Origin: an uncultured Clostridiaceae bacterium
GTDB taxonomy: Bacteria; Bacillota; Clostridia; TANB77; CAG-508
Length of the DNA stretch: 64,000 nt
Assembly: GCA_947647275.1 (NCBI GenBank)
Contig: CANSJQ010000003.1
Coordinates: 1-64,000, forward strand
Reading direction: 5' to 3'
Under the pieces are notes generated by a model, which saw only the letters and a program-made list of their open reading frames with translations, had not been told where the DNA came from and searched no databases. The position numbers and the translations under genes are program-made. Shown here one piece after another: positions 27,681 to 37,287 of the stretch. Numbering within the stretch: position 1 is the stretch's first letter; each line of letters begins with the position of its first letter.

Positions 27681-27713
27681 AAAAAAATTCAGTTTTGAAA
27701 ACTGAATTTTTTT
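27681..27713. terminator. bidirectional terminator after pyk
   Basis: AAAAAATTCAGTTTT pairs with AAAACTGAATTTTTT; A and T runs on both sides allow use by the convergent small gene. Confidence 0.85.
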
Positions 27714-27724
27714 GTTCTTTTATA

Positions 27725-27997
27725 TTAAAATCCTAAAAGTCCTAATAAAAAAGTAGCTATTTTAGTAGTCAGCCAACAAAAAACACAAACAATAAAACCT
27801 AAAAAAATCATTACAGCAACAAAAATTAGTAAAAAAAGTAAACTACCTGAAATAATAGCAAATAAATATGATATTGTAGTTAGCATCAATTTTTTGAATA
27901 AAAGAGATAGAAGCCAAGCTACTAATGACACAAAGCCAATTAAAGATAAACCCACAATCAAATAAACAGTGTCATGAATAATATCATCAATAATCAT
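27725..27997 (-). CDS. small membrane protein
   Basis: The 90-residue protein has three hydrophobic segments (about 12-34, 38-62 and 64-88) and few charges. No family recognised. AAAGGAGG is ten bases before the ATG. It is monocistronic and served by a consensus promoter with the shared ACTTTTATGT spacer. Confidence 0.6.
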   Translation of the reverse strand: MIIDDIIHDTVYLIVGLSLIGFVSLVAWLLSLLFKKLMLTTISYLFAIISGSLLFLLIFVAVMIFLGFIVCVFCWLTTKIATFLLGLLGF

Positions 27998-28069
27998 AAG
28001 GAACCTCCTTTATGAAAAGAATGTAAAAATAGTGAATTTTTACATAGTTTAATAAGTTACATTACACAA

Positions 28070-28098
28070 ATTATATAATAAATCAACATAAAAGTCAA
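28070..28098 (-). promoter_or_regulatory. sigma-A promoter of the small membrane gene at 27725
   Basis: Minus strand TTGACT, 17 bases, TATAAT. The first part, TTGACTTTTATGTT, is identical to that of the promoter at 30170. Confidence 0.75.
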
Positions 28099-28188
28099 TA
28101 AATTAAAATATATTTAAAAAAACTCTTTCAAATTACTAAGAAATGTTATAAAATAGAGGAAATTGTTTAGATAGAGGAAAGGGAAAAT

Positions 28189-29871
28189 ATGAATAAGAAG
28201 TGGGAATGTTACGAAGTAGATGAAAACAAAGTAGAAAATTTAGCTAGAAAATATAGTTTGAGTAAGTTGTTAGCTAGAATACTAGTTAATAGAAATATTG
28301 TAGAAGATGAAAAAATAAATATATTCTTAAATCCAACTAGAAGGGATTTTTATAATCCATTTTTAATGCCAGACATGGAAAAGGCAGTGGCTAGAATAAT
28401 AGAAGCGATAGAGACGCATGAAAAAATAATGATTTTTGGAGATTATGATGTTGATGGTATTACTAGTATAACTGTATTAAAAAAGTTTTTATTAGATAGA
28501 GGTGCATATGTTTCTGAATATATTCCTAATAGATTACATGAAGGATATGGACTAAATAAGGAAGCCATAAAACACATAGTAGATGAGAAATATACACTTA
28601 TGATTACTGTTGACTGTGGGATTTCAGGAATAGAAGAAATTGACTATGCAAATTCTTTAGGAATTGAAACAATAGTAACAGACCACCATGAAACAGGAGA
28701 TGTTCTGCCAAATGCAGTTGCTGTAGTCGATTGCAAGAGAAAAGATAACAAATATCCTTTCAATCAATTAGCAGGTGTTGGGGTTGTATTTAAACTTATA
28801 CAAGCAATATCTCAAAAAATGAATTTAGAAGAAAAAGAATATCTTAAATATTTAGATATAGTATGTGTTGGAACAATTTCCGACATTGTACCATTAGTAG
28901 ACGAAAATAGAGTTATTACAAAATTAGGCTTAAAATTAGTAGAAGTTACAAAAAATATAGGATTAAAAACTTTAATAGAATTATCAGGCTATAAAAAAAT
29001 AGATTCAAGTACAATATCCTTTGGAATAGCACCACGAATAAATGCATGTGGAAGAATGGGACATGCCAAAGAAGCTCTAAAATTATTTTTAACTGAAAAT
29101 CCACAAGAAGCACGAGAAATAGCTTTAAAATTAAATGAGTATAATGCCAAGAGGCAAGAAATAGAAAAAAGAATTTTTGACGAAGCAGTAGAACAAATTG
29201 AGCAAAATAATAATGATGAAGTAATAGTATTAGGAAAAGAAAATTGGCATCATGGCGTAATAGGAATAGTTTCTTCAAAAATAACAGATTTATATTTTAA
29301 ACCAAGTATATTAATATGTTTTGAAGAAGAAATGGGAAAAGGCTCTGGCAGAAGCATACCAGGTTTTGATTTATATGAGGCATTACGAGAATGTGACACA
29401 AATATAAATAGATTTGGTGGTCATTCTATGGCAATAGGAATTACAGTTGAAAAAGAAAAGTTTGAAGATTTTAAAAAAGATTTTATAAAATATGTACAGG
29501 GTAGCAATATTAATGATATAATACCAATTATAAATATAGATGAAGAAGTTTCTTTAAAAGATATAAGTGTAAGAGATGTAGCAGAGCTAAAATTATTAGA
29601 ACCATTTGGAGAAGCAAATAAAACACCACTATTCTTATTAAGAAACCTAAAAATACATTCAATAAGAGCATTATCAGAAGGAAAGCACCTAAAGCTAGCT
29701 TTAAAAGATGATAATTACTGGATAGATGCAATAGGCTTTAACTTAGGGCATTTATCAGAAGAATATAGAATAGGAGATAAAGTAGATATAGTTGGAACTT
29801 TGGAAATAAATCAGTATAATGGTAGGGAGAGTATACAAATTAATATGAAGGATATAAGGAAATCATATTAA
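28189..29871 (+). CDS. recJ: single-strand-specific 5'-3' exonuclease RecJ
   Basis: The 560-residue protein has the DHH phosphoesterase motifs: FGDYDVDGITS (residues 83-93), VDCGISG and TDHHETG, then the DHHA1 region with GSGRSIPGFDLY and a C-terminal OB-like domain. It degrades single-stranded DNA in repair and recombination. AAAGGGAAAAT precedes the ATG. It is monocistronic with a strong terminator. Confidence 0.94.
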   Translation: MNKKWECYEVDENKVENLARKYSLSKLLARILVNRNIVEDEKINIFLNPTRRDFYNPFLMPDMEKAVARIIEAIETHEKIMIFGDYDVDGITSITVLKKFLLDRGAYVSEYIPNRLHEGYGLNKEAIKHIVDEKYTLMITVDCGISGIEEIDYANSLGIETIVTDHHETGDVLPNAVAVVDCKRKDNKYPFNQLAGVGVVFKLIQAISQKMNLEEKEYLKYLDIVCVGTISDIVPLVDENRVITKLGLKLVEVTKNIGLKTLIELSGYKKIDSSTISFGIAPRINACGRMGHAKEALKLFLTENPQEAREIALKLNEYNAKRQEIEKRIFDEAVEQIEQNNNDEVIVLGKENWHHGVIGIVSSKITDLYFKPSILICFEEEMGKGSGRSIPGFDLYEALRECDTNINRFGGHSMAIGITVEKEKFEDFKKDFIKYVQGSNINDIIPIINIDEEVSLKDISVRDVAELKLLEPFGEANKTPLFLLRNLKIHSIRALSEGKHLKLALKDDNYWIDAIGFNLGHLSEEYRIGDKVDIVGTLEINQYNGRESIQINMKDIRKSY

Positions 29872-29875
29872 AAAA

Positions 29876-29906
29876 ATCAGATATGCTGTTAAAAGCATAT
29901 CTGATT
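29876..29906. terminator. bidirectional terminator after recJ
   Basis: ATCAGATATGCT pairs perfectly with AGCATATCTGAT around GTTAAA. Confidence 0.8.
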
Positions 29907-29916
29907 AGAAATATTT

Positions 29917-30123
29917 TTATAAAATTGTACTTAAAATCATAATTGCCATAAAGATTAAGAAAACTCCATAGGAAAATGGCTCAGTTACTGTGGCAGGAAT
30001 TGTGTTAAACCAATATCTGGTTAAAATAATACCTTCTTCTTTGTAATGTTTCCAAGCCATCCGCAGGAAAATGCCAGCAATTACAGTGATTGCTACAAAA
30101 ACAATAATAATGAAAATTTTCAT
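29917..30123 (-). CDS. small membrane protein with an in-frame CGG codon
   Basis: The 68-residue protein has two hydrophobic segments (1-22 and 49-68). Codon use (CTG, CGG, GCC, ACC) is less AT-biased than that of its neighbours. CTG CGG ATG must be read as triplets to keep the frame; a +1 shift would stop after about 14 codons. No family recognised. GGAG precedes the ATG. Confidence 0.55.
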   Translation of the reverse strand: MKIFIIIVFVAITVIAGIFLRMAWKHYKEEGIILTRYWFNTIPATVTEPFSYGVFLIFMAIMILSTIL

Positions 30124-30169
30124 ATATTATCTCCTTTCATAAAGAAAAACAAACTTTAGTTACAAACGA

Positions 30170-30198
30170 ATTATACTATAAATTAACATAAAAGTCAA
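30170..30198 (-). promoter_or_regulatory. sigma-A promoter of the small gene at 29917
   Basis: Minus strand TTGACT, 17 bases, TATAAT; the spacer begins TTTATGTTAATTTA, as at 28070. Confidence 0.75.
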
Positions 30199-30215
30199 GC
30201 AAGGAAGTGAAAAAA

Positions 30216-32417
30216 ATGCAAGAAGCAAATAAACCAATAACAATAGAAGAAATAATAAATAAAATGAAAAAGAATAATAAGAAATCAGATAGCAAAATAA
30301 TACAAAAAGCCTATAATTTTGCTGTAGAAAAACATGGCGAGCAATTGAGAAAATCAGGTGAACCATATATAATTCATCCAATGCAAGTAGCAAATATTTT
30401 AGCTGAATTAGGTTTAGACGATAGCACAGTTTGTGCAGCTTTACTTCATGATGTGGTAGAAGATACAGAGGTTACACATGAAGATTTAATAAGAGAGTTT
30501 AGTTTAGAAATTGCAGAAATGGTAGATGGAGTTACAAAACTTAGCAAATTAAACTGTGAATCAGTAGAAGAAGAACAAGTTGAGAATTATAGAAAAATGT
30601 TTCTAGCAATGGGAAAAGATATACGTGTAATTATGATAAAATTAGCAGATAGACTTCATAATATGAGAACACTAAAATTCTTATCAAGAGATAGACAAAT
30701 AGCAAATGCAAGAGAAACAATGGACTTATATGCACCACTTGCAAATAGGCTTGGTATATATTCATTAAAATGGGAATTAGAAGATTTAGCTTTTAAATAT
30801 TTATATCCAGAGGATTACCGAGAAATAGTAGAAGGAATAGATAGAAAAAGAGAAGAAAGATTAAATTTCATAGATAAAATAGAAGAGGAAATAAAAAAAG
30901 AACTTAAAGCACAAAAAATAGATGCAGAGATAACAGGTAGAGCAAAACACTTATATAGTATATATAGAAAAATGAAAAGAGATAATATTACTATAGACCA
31001 AATATATGACTTATTTGCTCTAAGAATAATAGTAAACTCAGTAAAAGACTGTTATGCAGCATTAGGAGTAGTGCACGACCTATATAACCCAATGCCAGGA
31101 AGGTTTAAAGACTATATAGCGGTGCCAAAGCCAAACATGTACCAATCATTACATACGACGCTAATAGGAGAAAGAGGAACACCATTTGAAGTTCAAATAC
31201 GTACTTGGGACATGCATAGAATAGCAGAATATGGTATAGCAGCACACTGGGCATATAAAGAAGCAAGTTTTTCAAAAGGAAAAAAAGCAAATGTACAAGT
31301 AACAGAAGATAAACTAGCATGGCTTCGTGAAACATTAGAGTGGCAAAAGGATATAGCAGATCCACAAGAATTCTTAAATACATTAAAAACAGAATTATTT
31401 GAAGATGAGGTATATGTATTTACACCAAAAGGAGATATAAAAGTACTTCCAAATGGAAGCACACCAATAGATTATGCATATAGTATACATGCAGAAATAG
31501 GTCATCATATGACAGGTTGCAAAATAAACAGTAAAATGATGCCAATAATAACAAAATTAAGAAATGGTGATATAGTAGAAATAGTAACATCAGATAAAGC
31601 AAAAGGACCAAGTAGAGACTGGCTAAAATTTATACAAAGTTCAACAGCAAAGAATAAGATACAAGCATGGTTTAAGAAAAATCAAAGAGAAGAAAACATA
31701 GAAAAAGGAAAAGATCTAATAGAAAAAGAAATAAAAAGAATAGGAATGGATTATAGTGAACTATTCAAAACAGAATTTGTACAAGGAGCATTAAACAGAT
31801 ATAAATTTACTACAACAGAAGATATGTATGCAGCAGTAGGATTTGGAGCAATATCATCAGGAAAAGTAATAGCAAGAATATTAGAAGAATACAGAAAAGT
31901 TCATAAAGAAGAAAATGTAGAAGAAAAAATAGAAGAATTAGCTAAAAAGCAAAACAAAGCAAATACATCAAAAACAGGAATAGTAGTAGAAGGAATAGAC
32001 AACTGCTTAGTAAAACTATCAAAATGCTGTAATCCAGTACCAGGAGATAATATAGTAGGTTATATAACAAGAGGAAGAGGAGTATCAGTACACAGAGCAG
32101 ACTGTAAAAACTTAAAAGACCTATTCTTAGATGAACAAAATAGAATGATAGATGTATACTGGCTAAGCGAAAAAGCAGCAGCATATAATGTAGATATAGA
32201 AATATTTGCAAATGATAGAACAGGATTACTTGCCGATATAATTTCACAAATAGGAACAACAAAAACAAAACTAATAGCAGTAGCATCAAGAGCTAATAAA
32301 GAAAGAATAGCAATAACAGAAATAACATTAGAAGTAGAAAATTTAGAAGAATTAAATAATGTGCTTAAGGTTATAAGGAAAGTTGATAGCGTATATGAAG
32401 TTAAGCGTAAGAAATAA
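30216..32417 (+). CDS. relA: RelA/SpoT (p)ppGpp synthetase/hydrolase
   Basis: The 733-residue protein has the long Rel order: an HD hydrolase domain (LLHDVVEDT), the synthetase domain (GRFKDYIAVPKPNMYQSLHT), a TGS domain (VFTPKGDIKVLPNGSTPIDYAY), a conserved-cysteine region (KCCNPVPGD) and a C-terminal ACT domain. It makes and degrades the stringent-response alarmone. Start chosen at the ATG nine bases after AAGGAAG; an upstream GTG overlaps that site. Confidence 0.95.
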   Translation: MQEANKPITIEEIINKMKKNNKKSDSKIIQKAYNFAVEKHGEQLRKSGEPYIIHPMQVANILAELGLDDSTVCAALLHDVVEDTEVTHEDLIREFSLEIAEMVDGVTKLSKLNCESVEEEQVENYRKMFLAMGKDIRVIMIKLADRLHNMRTLKFLSRDRQIANARETMDLYAPLANRLGIYSLKWELEDLAFKYLYPEDYREIVEGIDRKREERLNFIDKIEEEIKKELKAQKIDAEITGRAKHLYSIYRKMKRDNITIDQIYDLFALRIIVNSVKDCYAALGVVHDLYNPMPGRFKDYIAVPKPNMYQSLHTTLIGERGTPFEVQIRTWDMHRIAEYGIAAHWAYKEASFSKGKKANVQVTEDKLAWLRETLEWQKDIADPQEFLNTLKTELFEDEVYVFTPKGDIKVLPNGSTPIDYAYSIHAEIGHHMTGCKINSKMMPIITKLRNGDIVEIVTSDKAKGPSRDWLKFIQSSTAKNKIQAWFKKNQREENIEKGKDLIEKEIKRIGMDYSELFKTEFVQGALNRYKFTTTEDMYAAVGFGAISSGKVIARILEEYRKVHKEENVEEKIEELAKKQNKANTSKTGIVVEGIDNCLVKLSKCCNPVPGDNIVGYITRGRGVSVHRADCKNLKDLFLDEQNRMIDVYWLSEKAAAYNVDIEIFANDRTGLLADIISQIGTTKTKLIAVASRANKERIAITEITLEVENLEELNNVLKVIRKVDSVYEVKRKK

Positions 32418-32467
32418 TCCCATTTGAGACGTTTCCAAATGGGGTATCTGTCCCTTTTGGGAATATG
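32418..32467. repeat. palindromic repeat CCCATTTG-ACGTTTCC-AAATGGG
   Basis: It starts at the relA stop: CCCATTTG pairs with CCAAATGGG, then TCTGTCCCTTTTGGGAA. A second copy sits at the polC stop (53238). It may also act as a terminator. Confidence 0.7.
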
Positions 32468-32600
32468 GGAAGATATATATGAAATTATTAACTATCAAAC
32501 AAAAAATTTTATAAAGTCAATAATTTTGAGTATTTTTATTAAAGCAGATAAAATTTAATAGAAAATTTTAAAACTTTATTAAAGAAAGGAAAAAACACAA

Positions 32601-33251
32601 ATGATATTAAAGAAAATACCAGTAGAAACGGCACTTGGAGAGCCAACAAACTGTTATATAGTAGAAGATGAACAAACAAAAGAAGCAATGTGTGTAGATC
32701 CAGGTGGAGAGTCAGAAAAAATAATAGAAATGTTAGATGCTTTAGGAATAGATAACTTAAAATATATATATTTAACACATTGTCATGGTGACCATTTTGG
32801 AGGAATATTAAAATTAAAAGAACAAAAAGGTGGAAAAGTTTTAATACATAGATATGACAGTGAAGGTTTATATAATATAGGAATAAGTTTAACCTATTAT
32901 ATAGGAATGGAAGATATCACACTAGAAGCGGATTCTAGAGTAGATGAAGGAGACTTAATACATGTAGGAAACATAGAATTTAAAGTAATACACACTCCAG
33001 GACATACAAAGGGTGGAACTTGCTTATACTGTGAAAAAGAAAAATTATTATTTTCAGGAGATACACTATTTAGAGGAACATGGGGAAGAACAGACCTTCC
33101 AACCAGCAATTTTTCAGACATAATAAATTCAATAACAAACAAACTAGCAATTCTGCCAGACGATACAATAGTATACCCAGGACATGGAAGAACAACTAGA
33201 ATAAAAGAAGAAGAACCAATATATCTAAGCCTAAGACCAAGACTAGATTAA
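32601..33251 (+). CDS. metallo-beta-lactamase-fold hydrolase, glyoxalase II-like
   Basis: The 216-residue protein has the metal motif THCHGDHFGG (about 60-69), a second histidine in HTPGHTKGG, the aspartate in FSGDTLF and the last histidine in VYPGHGR. These residues match the small glyoxalase II-like group that hydrolyses thioesters; the real substrate is unknown. AAAGAAAGGA precedes the ATG. Confidence 0.85.
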   Translation: MILKKIPVETALGEPTNCYIVEDEQTKEAMCVDPGGESEKIIEMLDALGIDNLKYIYLTHCHGDHFGGILKLKEQKGGKVLIHRYDSEGLYNIGISLTYYIGMEDITLEADSRVDEGDLIHVGNIEFKVIHTPGHTKGGTCLYCEKEKLLFSGDTLFRGTWGRTDLPTSNFSDIINSITNKLAILPDDTIVYPGHGRTTRIKEEEPIYLSLRPRLD

Positions 33252-33268
33252 AAAATTATGTAAAACAC

Positions 33269-33297
33269 TTGAAAAAGTATATTCTATATGATATTAT
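33269..33297 (+). promoter_or_regulatory. sigma-A promoter of the orphan gene at 33342
   Basis: TTGAAA, 17 bases, TATTAT, with TGA before the -10. Confidence 0.65.
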
Positions 33298-33341
33298 ATT
33301 ACAGCAACTAAAAATTTTGTTTCATTGCAAGGAGGAAAGAC

Positions 33342-33566
33342 ATGATAAAAGTAGACAACAGATTTTATGAGGAAGGTTGTACAATGGATGGAAAAGGCAA
33401 TCGGGTAATGCTTAAAAAAGACGGAAACACATGTATTGAGATGACATTTAATGGAAAAAATGTTAAATTAAGAAATATGGATGGTAAAGTCAAAATAATA
33501 GAATTTTCCAAAATTCGTGAAATTACTATTGGATATCAACTTCCGGCAGTATTTTTTAAAGATTAA
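33342..33566 (+). CDS. hypothetical protein with an in-frame CGG codon
   Basis: The 74-residue protein is basic and soluble-looking; the segments ERFYEEGC-like start, CIEMTFNGKNVKLRNMDGKVKI-type beta strands and an end in QLPAVFFKD suggest a small beta fold. No family recognised. CGG (before GTA) is read as a triplet. Codon use is less AT-biased. AAGGAGG precedes the ATG and it is monocistronic. Confidence 0.55.
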   Translation: MIKVDNRFYEEGCTMDGKGNRVMLKKDGNTCIEMTFNGKNVKLRNMDGKVKIIEFSKIREITIGYQLPAVFFKD

Positions 33567-33582
33567 ACTTGCAACAAAGAAA

Positions 33583-33611
33583 AAGGGGAATAGATAAATA
33601 ACTATTCCCCT
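33583..33611. terminator. hairpin after the orphan gene
   Basis: AGGGGAATAG pairs with CTATTCCCCT. On the plus strand no U tract follows (TAAATAATT), whereas the minus strand would have one, so its direction is unclear. Confidence 0.5.
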
Positions 33612-33680
33612 AAATAATTAAAAAACAATAAAATATAATATTAGAAATAAATAATAAAGATATCAAAGCAAGACGTTGGA

Positions 33681-33712
33681 GAACGGGGCGCCGAAGGATG
33701 CGACCCCTACAA
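33681..33712. repeat. short GTAGGGG-family palindrome
   Basis: CGGGGCGCCG-AAGGAT-GCGACCCCTACAA, the minimal form of the dispersed element, before hisS. Confidence 0.65.
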
Positions 33713-33771
33713 TAAATTGATTAAATGTGAATAGTAAATAGTACACGCTTTGCATGAAGGAGGAAAAAGAG

Positions 33772-35082
33772 ATGAATAAAATAGAACCACGTACACTACC
33801 AGGTTTTATGGAATTGCTACCAAACGAGCAAATTCTATTTAATGAAATGAAAGAAAAAATAGCCAAATCATATGAAAAATTTGGTTTTTTACCAATAGAT
33901 ACACCAATAATAGAAATGAGTGAAGTGCTTTTAGCAAAAGCAGGAGGAGAAACTGAAAAACAAATATATCGTTTTAATAAAGGAGATAATGACTTATCGC
34001 TAAGGTTTGACCTAACTGTACCACTTGCAAAATATGTAGCACAAAATTATAATAATTTAGCATTTCCTTTTAGAAGATATCAAATAGGTAAAGTATACCG
34101 TGGCGAAAGACCACAAAAAGGAAGATTCAGAGAATTTTATCAATGTGATATAGATATAATAGGAGATGGAGAATTAAACATTATAAATGATGCGGGGATG
34201 CCAGCAGTTATATATAATACAATAAAAGAGCTAGGATTTAATGATTTTACAATATGTATAAACAATAGAAAAATATTAAATGGGCTATTTAAAGAATTAA
34301 ATCAAGAAGAAAACTCGGTAGAAATAATGAGAGTAATTGATAAAATAGAAAAAATAGGAAAAGAAAATATAATTGAATGCCTAGAAGATATGAATATAGA
34401 AAAAACATCTATTGATAGAATTATAGAATTTATAGAAATAGATGGTACATCAGATGAAAAACTAGAAAAATTAGAAAAACTACAAGTTTCAGAAGAATTA
34501 TTCAAACAAGGTTTAGAAGAACTAAAACAAGTAGTAAAATACATAAGAAGTTTTGGAGTACCAGACGCAAACTTTAAAGTAGACTTAAGTATAGCAAGAG
34601 GACTAGACTATTACACAGGAACAGTATATGAAACATTTTTAAATGAATACAGAGAAATAGGAAGTGTATGTTCAGGAGGAAGATACGACAATTTAGCCGA
34701 ATACTATACAGATAAAAAACTTCCAGGAGTAGGAGTATCAATAGGTCTTACAAGACTATTCTATAAACTAAATGAACTACAAGCAATAGAAACTTCAAAG
34801 AAATCCATATCAAAAGTACTAGTAGTTTCAATGGTAGAAGATCAAACAACAGCATTAGAAATAGGAAAAGCACTTAGAAATGCTGGAATAGAAACAGAAA
34901 ACTATTTAGAAGATAAAAAAATAAAGGCAAAATTTAAATATGCAGATAAATTACAAATTCCTTATGTTATAGTAATAGGGGAAGACGAAATAACTAATAA
35001 TGTAGTAACTCTAAAAAACATGCAAACAGGAGAGCAAAAAACAACAAGTATACAAGAAGCAATAAATGAAATAACTAAATAA
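33772..35082 (+). CDS. hisS: histidyl-tRNA synthetase
   Basis: The 436-residue class II synthetase has motif 2 (RGERPQKGRFREFYQ), the histidine-binding GLDYYTGTVYE and the family FDLTVPLAKY. It charges tRNA-His. A C-terminal anticodon-binding domain is present. Start chosen at the ATG after AAGGAGG; an in-frame ATG overlaps that site. aspS does not follow, unlike in many Firmicutes. Confidence 0.96.
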   Translation: MNKIEPRTLPGFMELLPNEQILFNEMKEKIAKSYEKFGFLPIDTPIIEMSEVLLAKAGGETEKQIYRFNKGDNDLSLRFDLTVPLAKYVAQNYNNLAFPFRRYQIGKVYRGERPQKGRFREFYQCDIDIIGDGELNIINDAGMPAVIYNTIKELGFNDFTICINNRKILNGLFKELNQEENSVEIMRVIDKIEKIGKENIIECLEDMNIEKTSIDRIIEFIEIDGTSDEKLEKLEKLQVSEELFKQGLEELKQVVKYIRSFGVPDANFKVDLSIARGLDYYTGTVYETFLNEYREIGSVCSGGRYDNLAEYYTDKKLPGVGVSIGLTRLFYKLNELQAIETSKKSISKVLVVSMVEDQTTALEIGKALRNAGIETENYLEDKKIKAKFKYADKLQIPYVIVIGEDEITNNVVTLKNMQTGEQKTTSIQEAINEITK

Positions 35083-35084
35083 AA

Positions 35085-35182
35085 AGTGACAATGGGACGG
35101 AGTTTTTGTCACTAGGGTTGTAGAAGAAAATTATAATAATCTTTAGAATACCTAGTGACAAAAACTCCGTCCCATTGTCACT
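35085..35182. repeat. REP-like palindrome (AGTGACAATGGGACGGAG family)
   Basis: Near-perfect arms of about 35 bases start three bases after the hisS stop: AGTGACAATGGGACGGAG at the left and CTCCGTCCCATTGTCACT at the right. The same ends flank the transposase at 47205-48316. It may double as the hisS terminator (TTTTTATT follows). Confidence 0.88.
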
Positions 35183-35256
35183 TTTTATTGTCATATAAAA
35201 CAAAGTACAAGCATATAATTTATATAATAATTGAAGTTTGTACGAAAGGAATTATA

Positions 35257-36360
35257 ATGATAAATTTAGCAGTATTAAATCTGAAAGATATAATAAAATA
35301 CTTACTAAAATTTTTATTAATAATTATAATATTATGGAGTTTTAGTAAGTTTTTTTCGCCCACTAAAATAAAACAAACAAATCTAGGAATAAGTATAGAT
35401 AACAGTAAATTTTTAGAATGTTTAGATGAAACCATACCAGGAATGAAACAATTAAATGATAAAGAAGTAGAAACAGAAATGAAAAATAATAATCCTCTAA
35501 AAACAATGTTAAAATTAGAACTTAGTATGATTCATAATATAAAAGAAAAAGATGTGAAAAATGTAACAGAAGAAAATGATGAAATAAAAGTAGAACAAGC
35601 GCAAACAGGGCTTCAAACTGAAAAAATAGAAAATAATGTACCAGAGAATTTTACAAATTCATATAATGGAGTTAATATAAAAAATGGAACAGATTATAAT
35701 TTAACAGAAGAAATATTAAAACCAGATATACAAATAAACAATAAAAATGTAATGATATTTCACACACACACTTGTGAAAGTTATACAGCAACAGAAAAGT
35801 TTAATTATACACAAACTGGTACATATAGAACTACCGACTTAAACTATAATGTTGCAAGAGTAGGAACTGAACTTACAAACCAATTAAAAAGTTATAATTA
35901 TAATGTAGTACATAACACAACATATCATGACTATCCAGCATACAATGGTTCATATGAACGTTCATTAAGTACAGTAAAGAATTTATTATTAACAAATGAA
36001 AATACAGATGTAATATTTGATATACATAGAGACGCAATAGCAGACTATAGCTATGCGCCAACTGTAAAAATAGGAGAAGAATATGCAGCACAATTAATGT
36101 TTGTTATAGGAACAGATGGAGGAGGACTAGAACATCAAAATTGGCAACAAAATTTAAAATTTGCAGTAAAAGTGCAAGAAAAAGCAAATGAATTATACCC
36201 AGGTTTATTCAAACCAATAGTATTAAGAAATAGTAGATATAATCAACATTTATCAAAAGCAGCAAGCATAATAGAAGTAGGAGCAACAGGAAACACAATG
36301 GAGCAGTGTTTAGCAAGTATGAAATATCTAGCTAAGGTTATTAGTGAGGTTATGAAATGA
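35257..36360 (+). CDS. spoIIP: stage II sporulation protein P
   Basis: The 367-residue protein has a membrane anchor (about 8-28), a linker and the SpoIIP amidase/endopeptidase domain: FHTHTCESYT with the metal histidines, TDLNYNVARVG, FDIHRDA and IIEVGATGNT. SpoIIP cuts peptidoglycan in the SpoIIDMP engulfment machine. AAAGGAATTATA precedes the ATG. It is good evidence that the host makes endospores. Confidence 0.92.
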   Translation: MINLAVLNLKDIIKYLLKFLLIIIILWSFSKFFSPTKIKQTNLGISIDNSKFLECLDETIPGMKQLNDKEVETEMKNNNPLKTMLKLELSMIHNIKEKDVKNVTEENDEIKVEQAQTGLQTEKIENNVPENFTNSYNGVNIKNGTDYNLTEEILKPDIQINNKNVMIFHTHTCESYTATEKFNYTQTGTYRTTDLNYNVARVGTELTNQLKSYNYNVVHNTTYHDYPAYNGSYERSLSTVKNLLLTNENTDVIFDIHRDAIADYSYAPTVKIGEEYAAQLMFVIGTDGGGLEHQNWQQNLKFAVKVQEKANELYPGLFKPIVLRNSRYNQHLSKAASIIEVGATGNTMEQCLASMKYLAKVISEVMK

Positions 36361-36362
36361 TG

Positions 36363-36412
36363 TAAAAAGAACTTAAATAGAAACATAATTGTTTTTATTT
36401 AAGTTCTTTTTT
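36363..36412 (+). terminator. terminator of spoIIP
   Basis: AAAAAGAACTTAAATA pairs with TATTTAAGTTCTTTTTT. Confidence 0.85.
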
Positions 36413-36478
36413 AGTATGCTTTTATATTGAGATTTCAAATTTATGAATTATAATAAAACTTTAACATTAAAAAAATAA

Positions 36479-36754
36479 CTATTTTAATGTTATCTTAAAA
36501 GAATTACCATTTGTAGAACTAGTAGGAACTACATCTACATTAATTTTCATTCTACGAAACATTAACCGTACAGAATTTAATGTCATAAAGACATTCTCAA
36601 TAAGAAAATGTTTAGGCAAAGTGTCAGGAGAATTCGGATTCTCAAAAGCAAGAATCATAAGTTGTGATAAAGCTTCTTGTTCAAAACCTACAGGGTCTTT
36701 TAATTTAATCCAATCTCTTTCCTCAATAATTTTTTGATAAATACAAATTGCCAT
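36479..36754 (-). CDS. hypothetical protein with an in-frame CGG codon
   Basis: I do not recognise this 91-residue protein. It seems helical with a basic C-terminal half (LMFRRMKINVDVV). GTA CGG TTA is read as triplets. AAAGGAGG precedes the ATG, and a TTGTAT/TATTAT promoter stands upstream. It belongs to the monocistronic orphan set. Confidence 0.55.
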   Translation of the reverse strand: MAICIYQKIIEERDWIKLKDPVGFEQEALSQLMILAFENPNSPDTLPKHFLIENVFMTLNSVRLMFRRMKINVDVVPTSSTNGNSFKITLK

Positions 36755-36808
36755 ATAAATACCTCCTTTATTATAAAAAAGGTTAACGAGTTCAAGTTTA
36801 TTATAATT

Positions 36809-36837
36809 ATAATACTATAAATTATATAGAAATACAA
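36809..36837 (-). promoter_or_regulatory. sigma-A promoter of the orphan gene at 36479
   Basis: Minus strand TTGTAT, 17 bases, TATTAT. Confidence 0.6.
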
Positions 36838-36867
36838 TAGAAAAATAAAAAAATAAAGCAAAACTAC

Positions 36868-36896
36868 TTGACAAATACAAAAAAATGGTGTAAAGT
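36868..36896 (+). promoter_or_regulatory. sigma-A promoter of the ylxM-ffh operon
   Basis: TTGACA, 17 bases, TAAAGT with TG just upstream. Confidence 0.75.
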
Positions 36897-36927
36897 TAAT
36901 TAGCATTACAAATTAAGAGGTGGTAAT

Positions 36928-37275
36928 ATGGAAAAAAATGTTAGAGTAAGTATGTTATGCCAAATATATGGTAAATTATTAACAGAAAAACAGCTTGAGG
37001 TTTTAACAGATTACTATAATAGAGATTTATCACTTTCTGAAATAGCAGAAAATAATAATATAACAAGGCAAGCTGTTAGAGACATAATAAAAAAGGGGGA
37101 AAATAAACTTTTCGAATTAGAAGAAAAGCTACAAATTATGGAAAAGATGATGAAGCAAGAAAAACTTTTGCAAGAAGTACTAAGCGAACTAGGCAAGATA
37201 CAAGAAGTATCATCTGACAAAAAAATAGAAAAGATATTAAACCACGTAAGAAAAGAATTAAATTATTTAGTTTAG
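36928..37275 (+). CDS. ylxM: YlxM helix-turn-helix protein of the SRP operon
   Basis: The 115-residue protein has a sigma-70 region 4-like helix-turn-helix (LSLSEIAENNNITRQAVRDIIKK, about 36-58) and a helical tail. YlxM is found next to ffh in Firmicutes and interacts with the signal recognition particle in streptococci. It ends 12 bases before ffh. AGAGGTGG precedes the ATG. Confidence 0.88.
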   Translation: MEKNVRVSMLCQIYGKLLTEKQLEVLTDYYNRDLSLSEIAENNNITRQAVRDIIKKGENKLFELEEKLQIMEKMMKQEKLLQEVLSELGKIQEVSSDKKIEKILNHVRKELNYLV

Positions 37276-37287
37276 GAGGAAATTGAT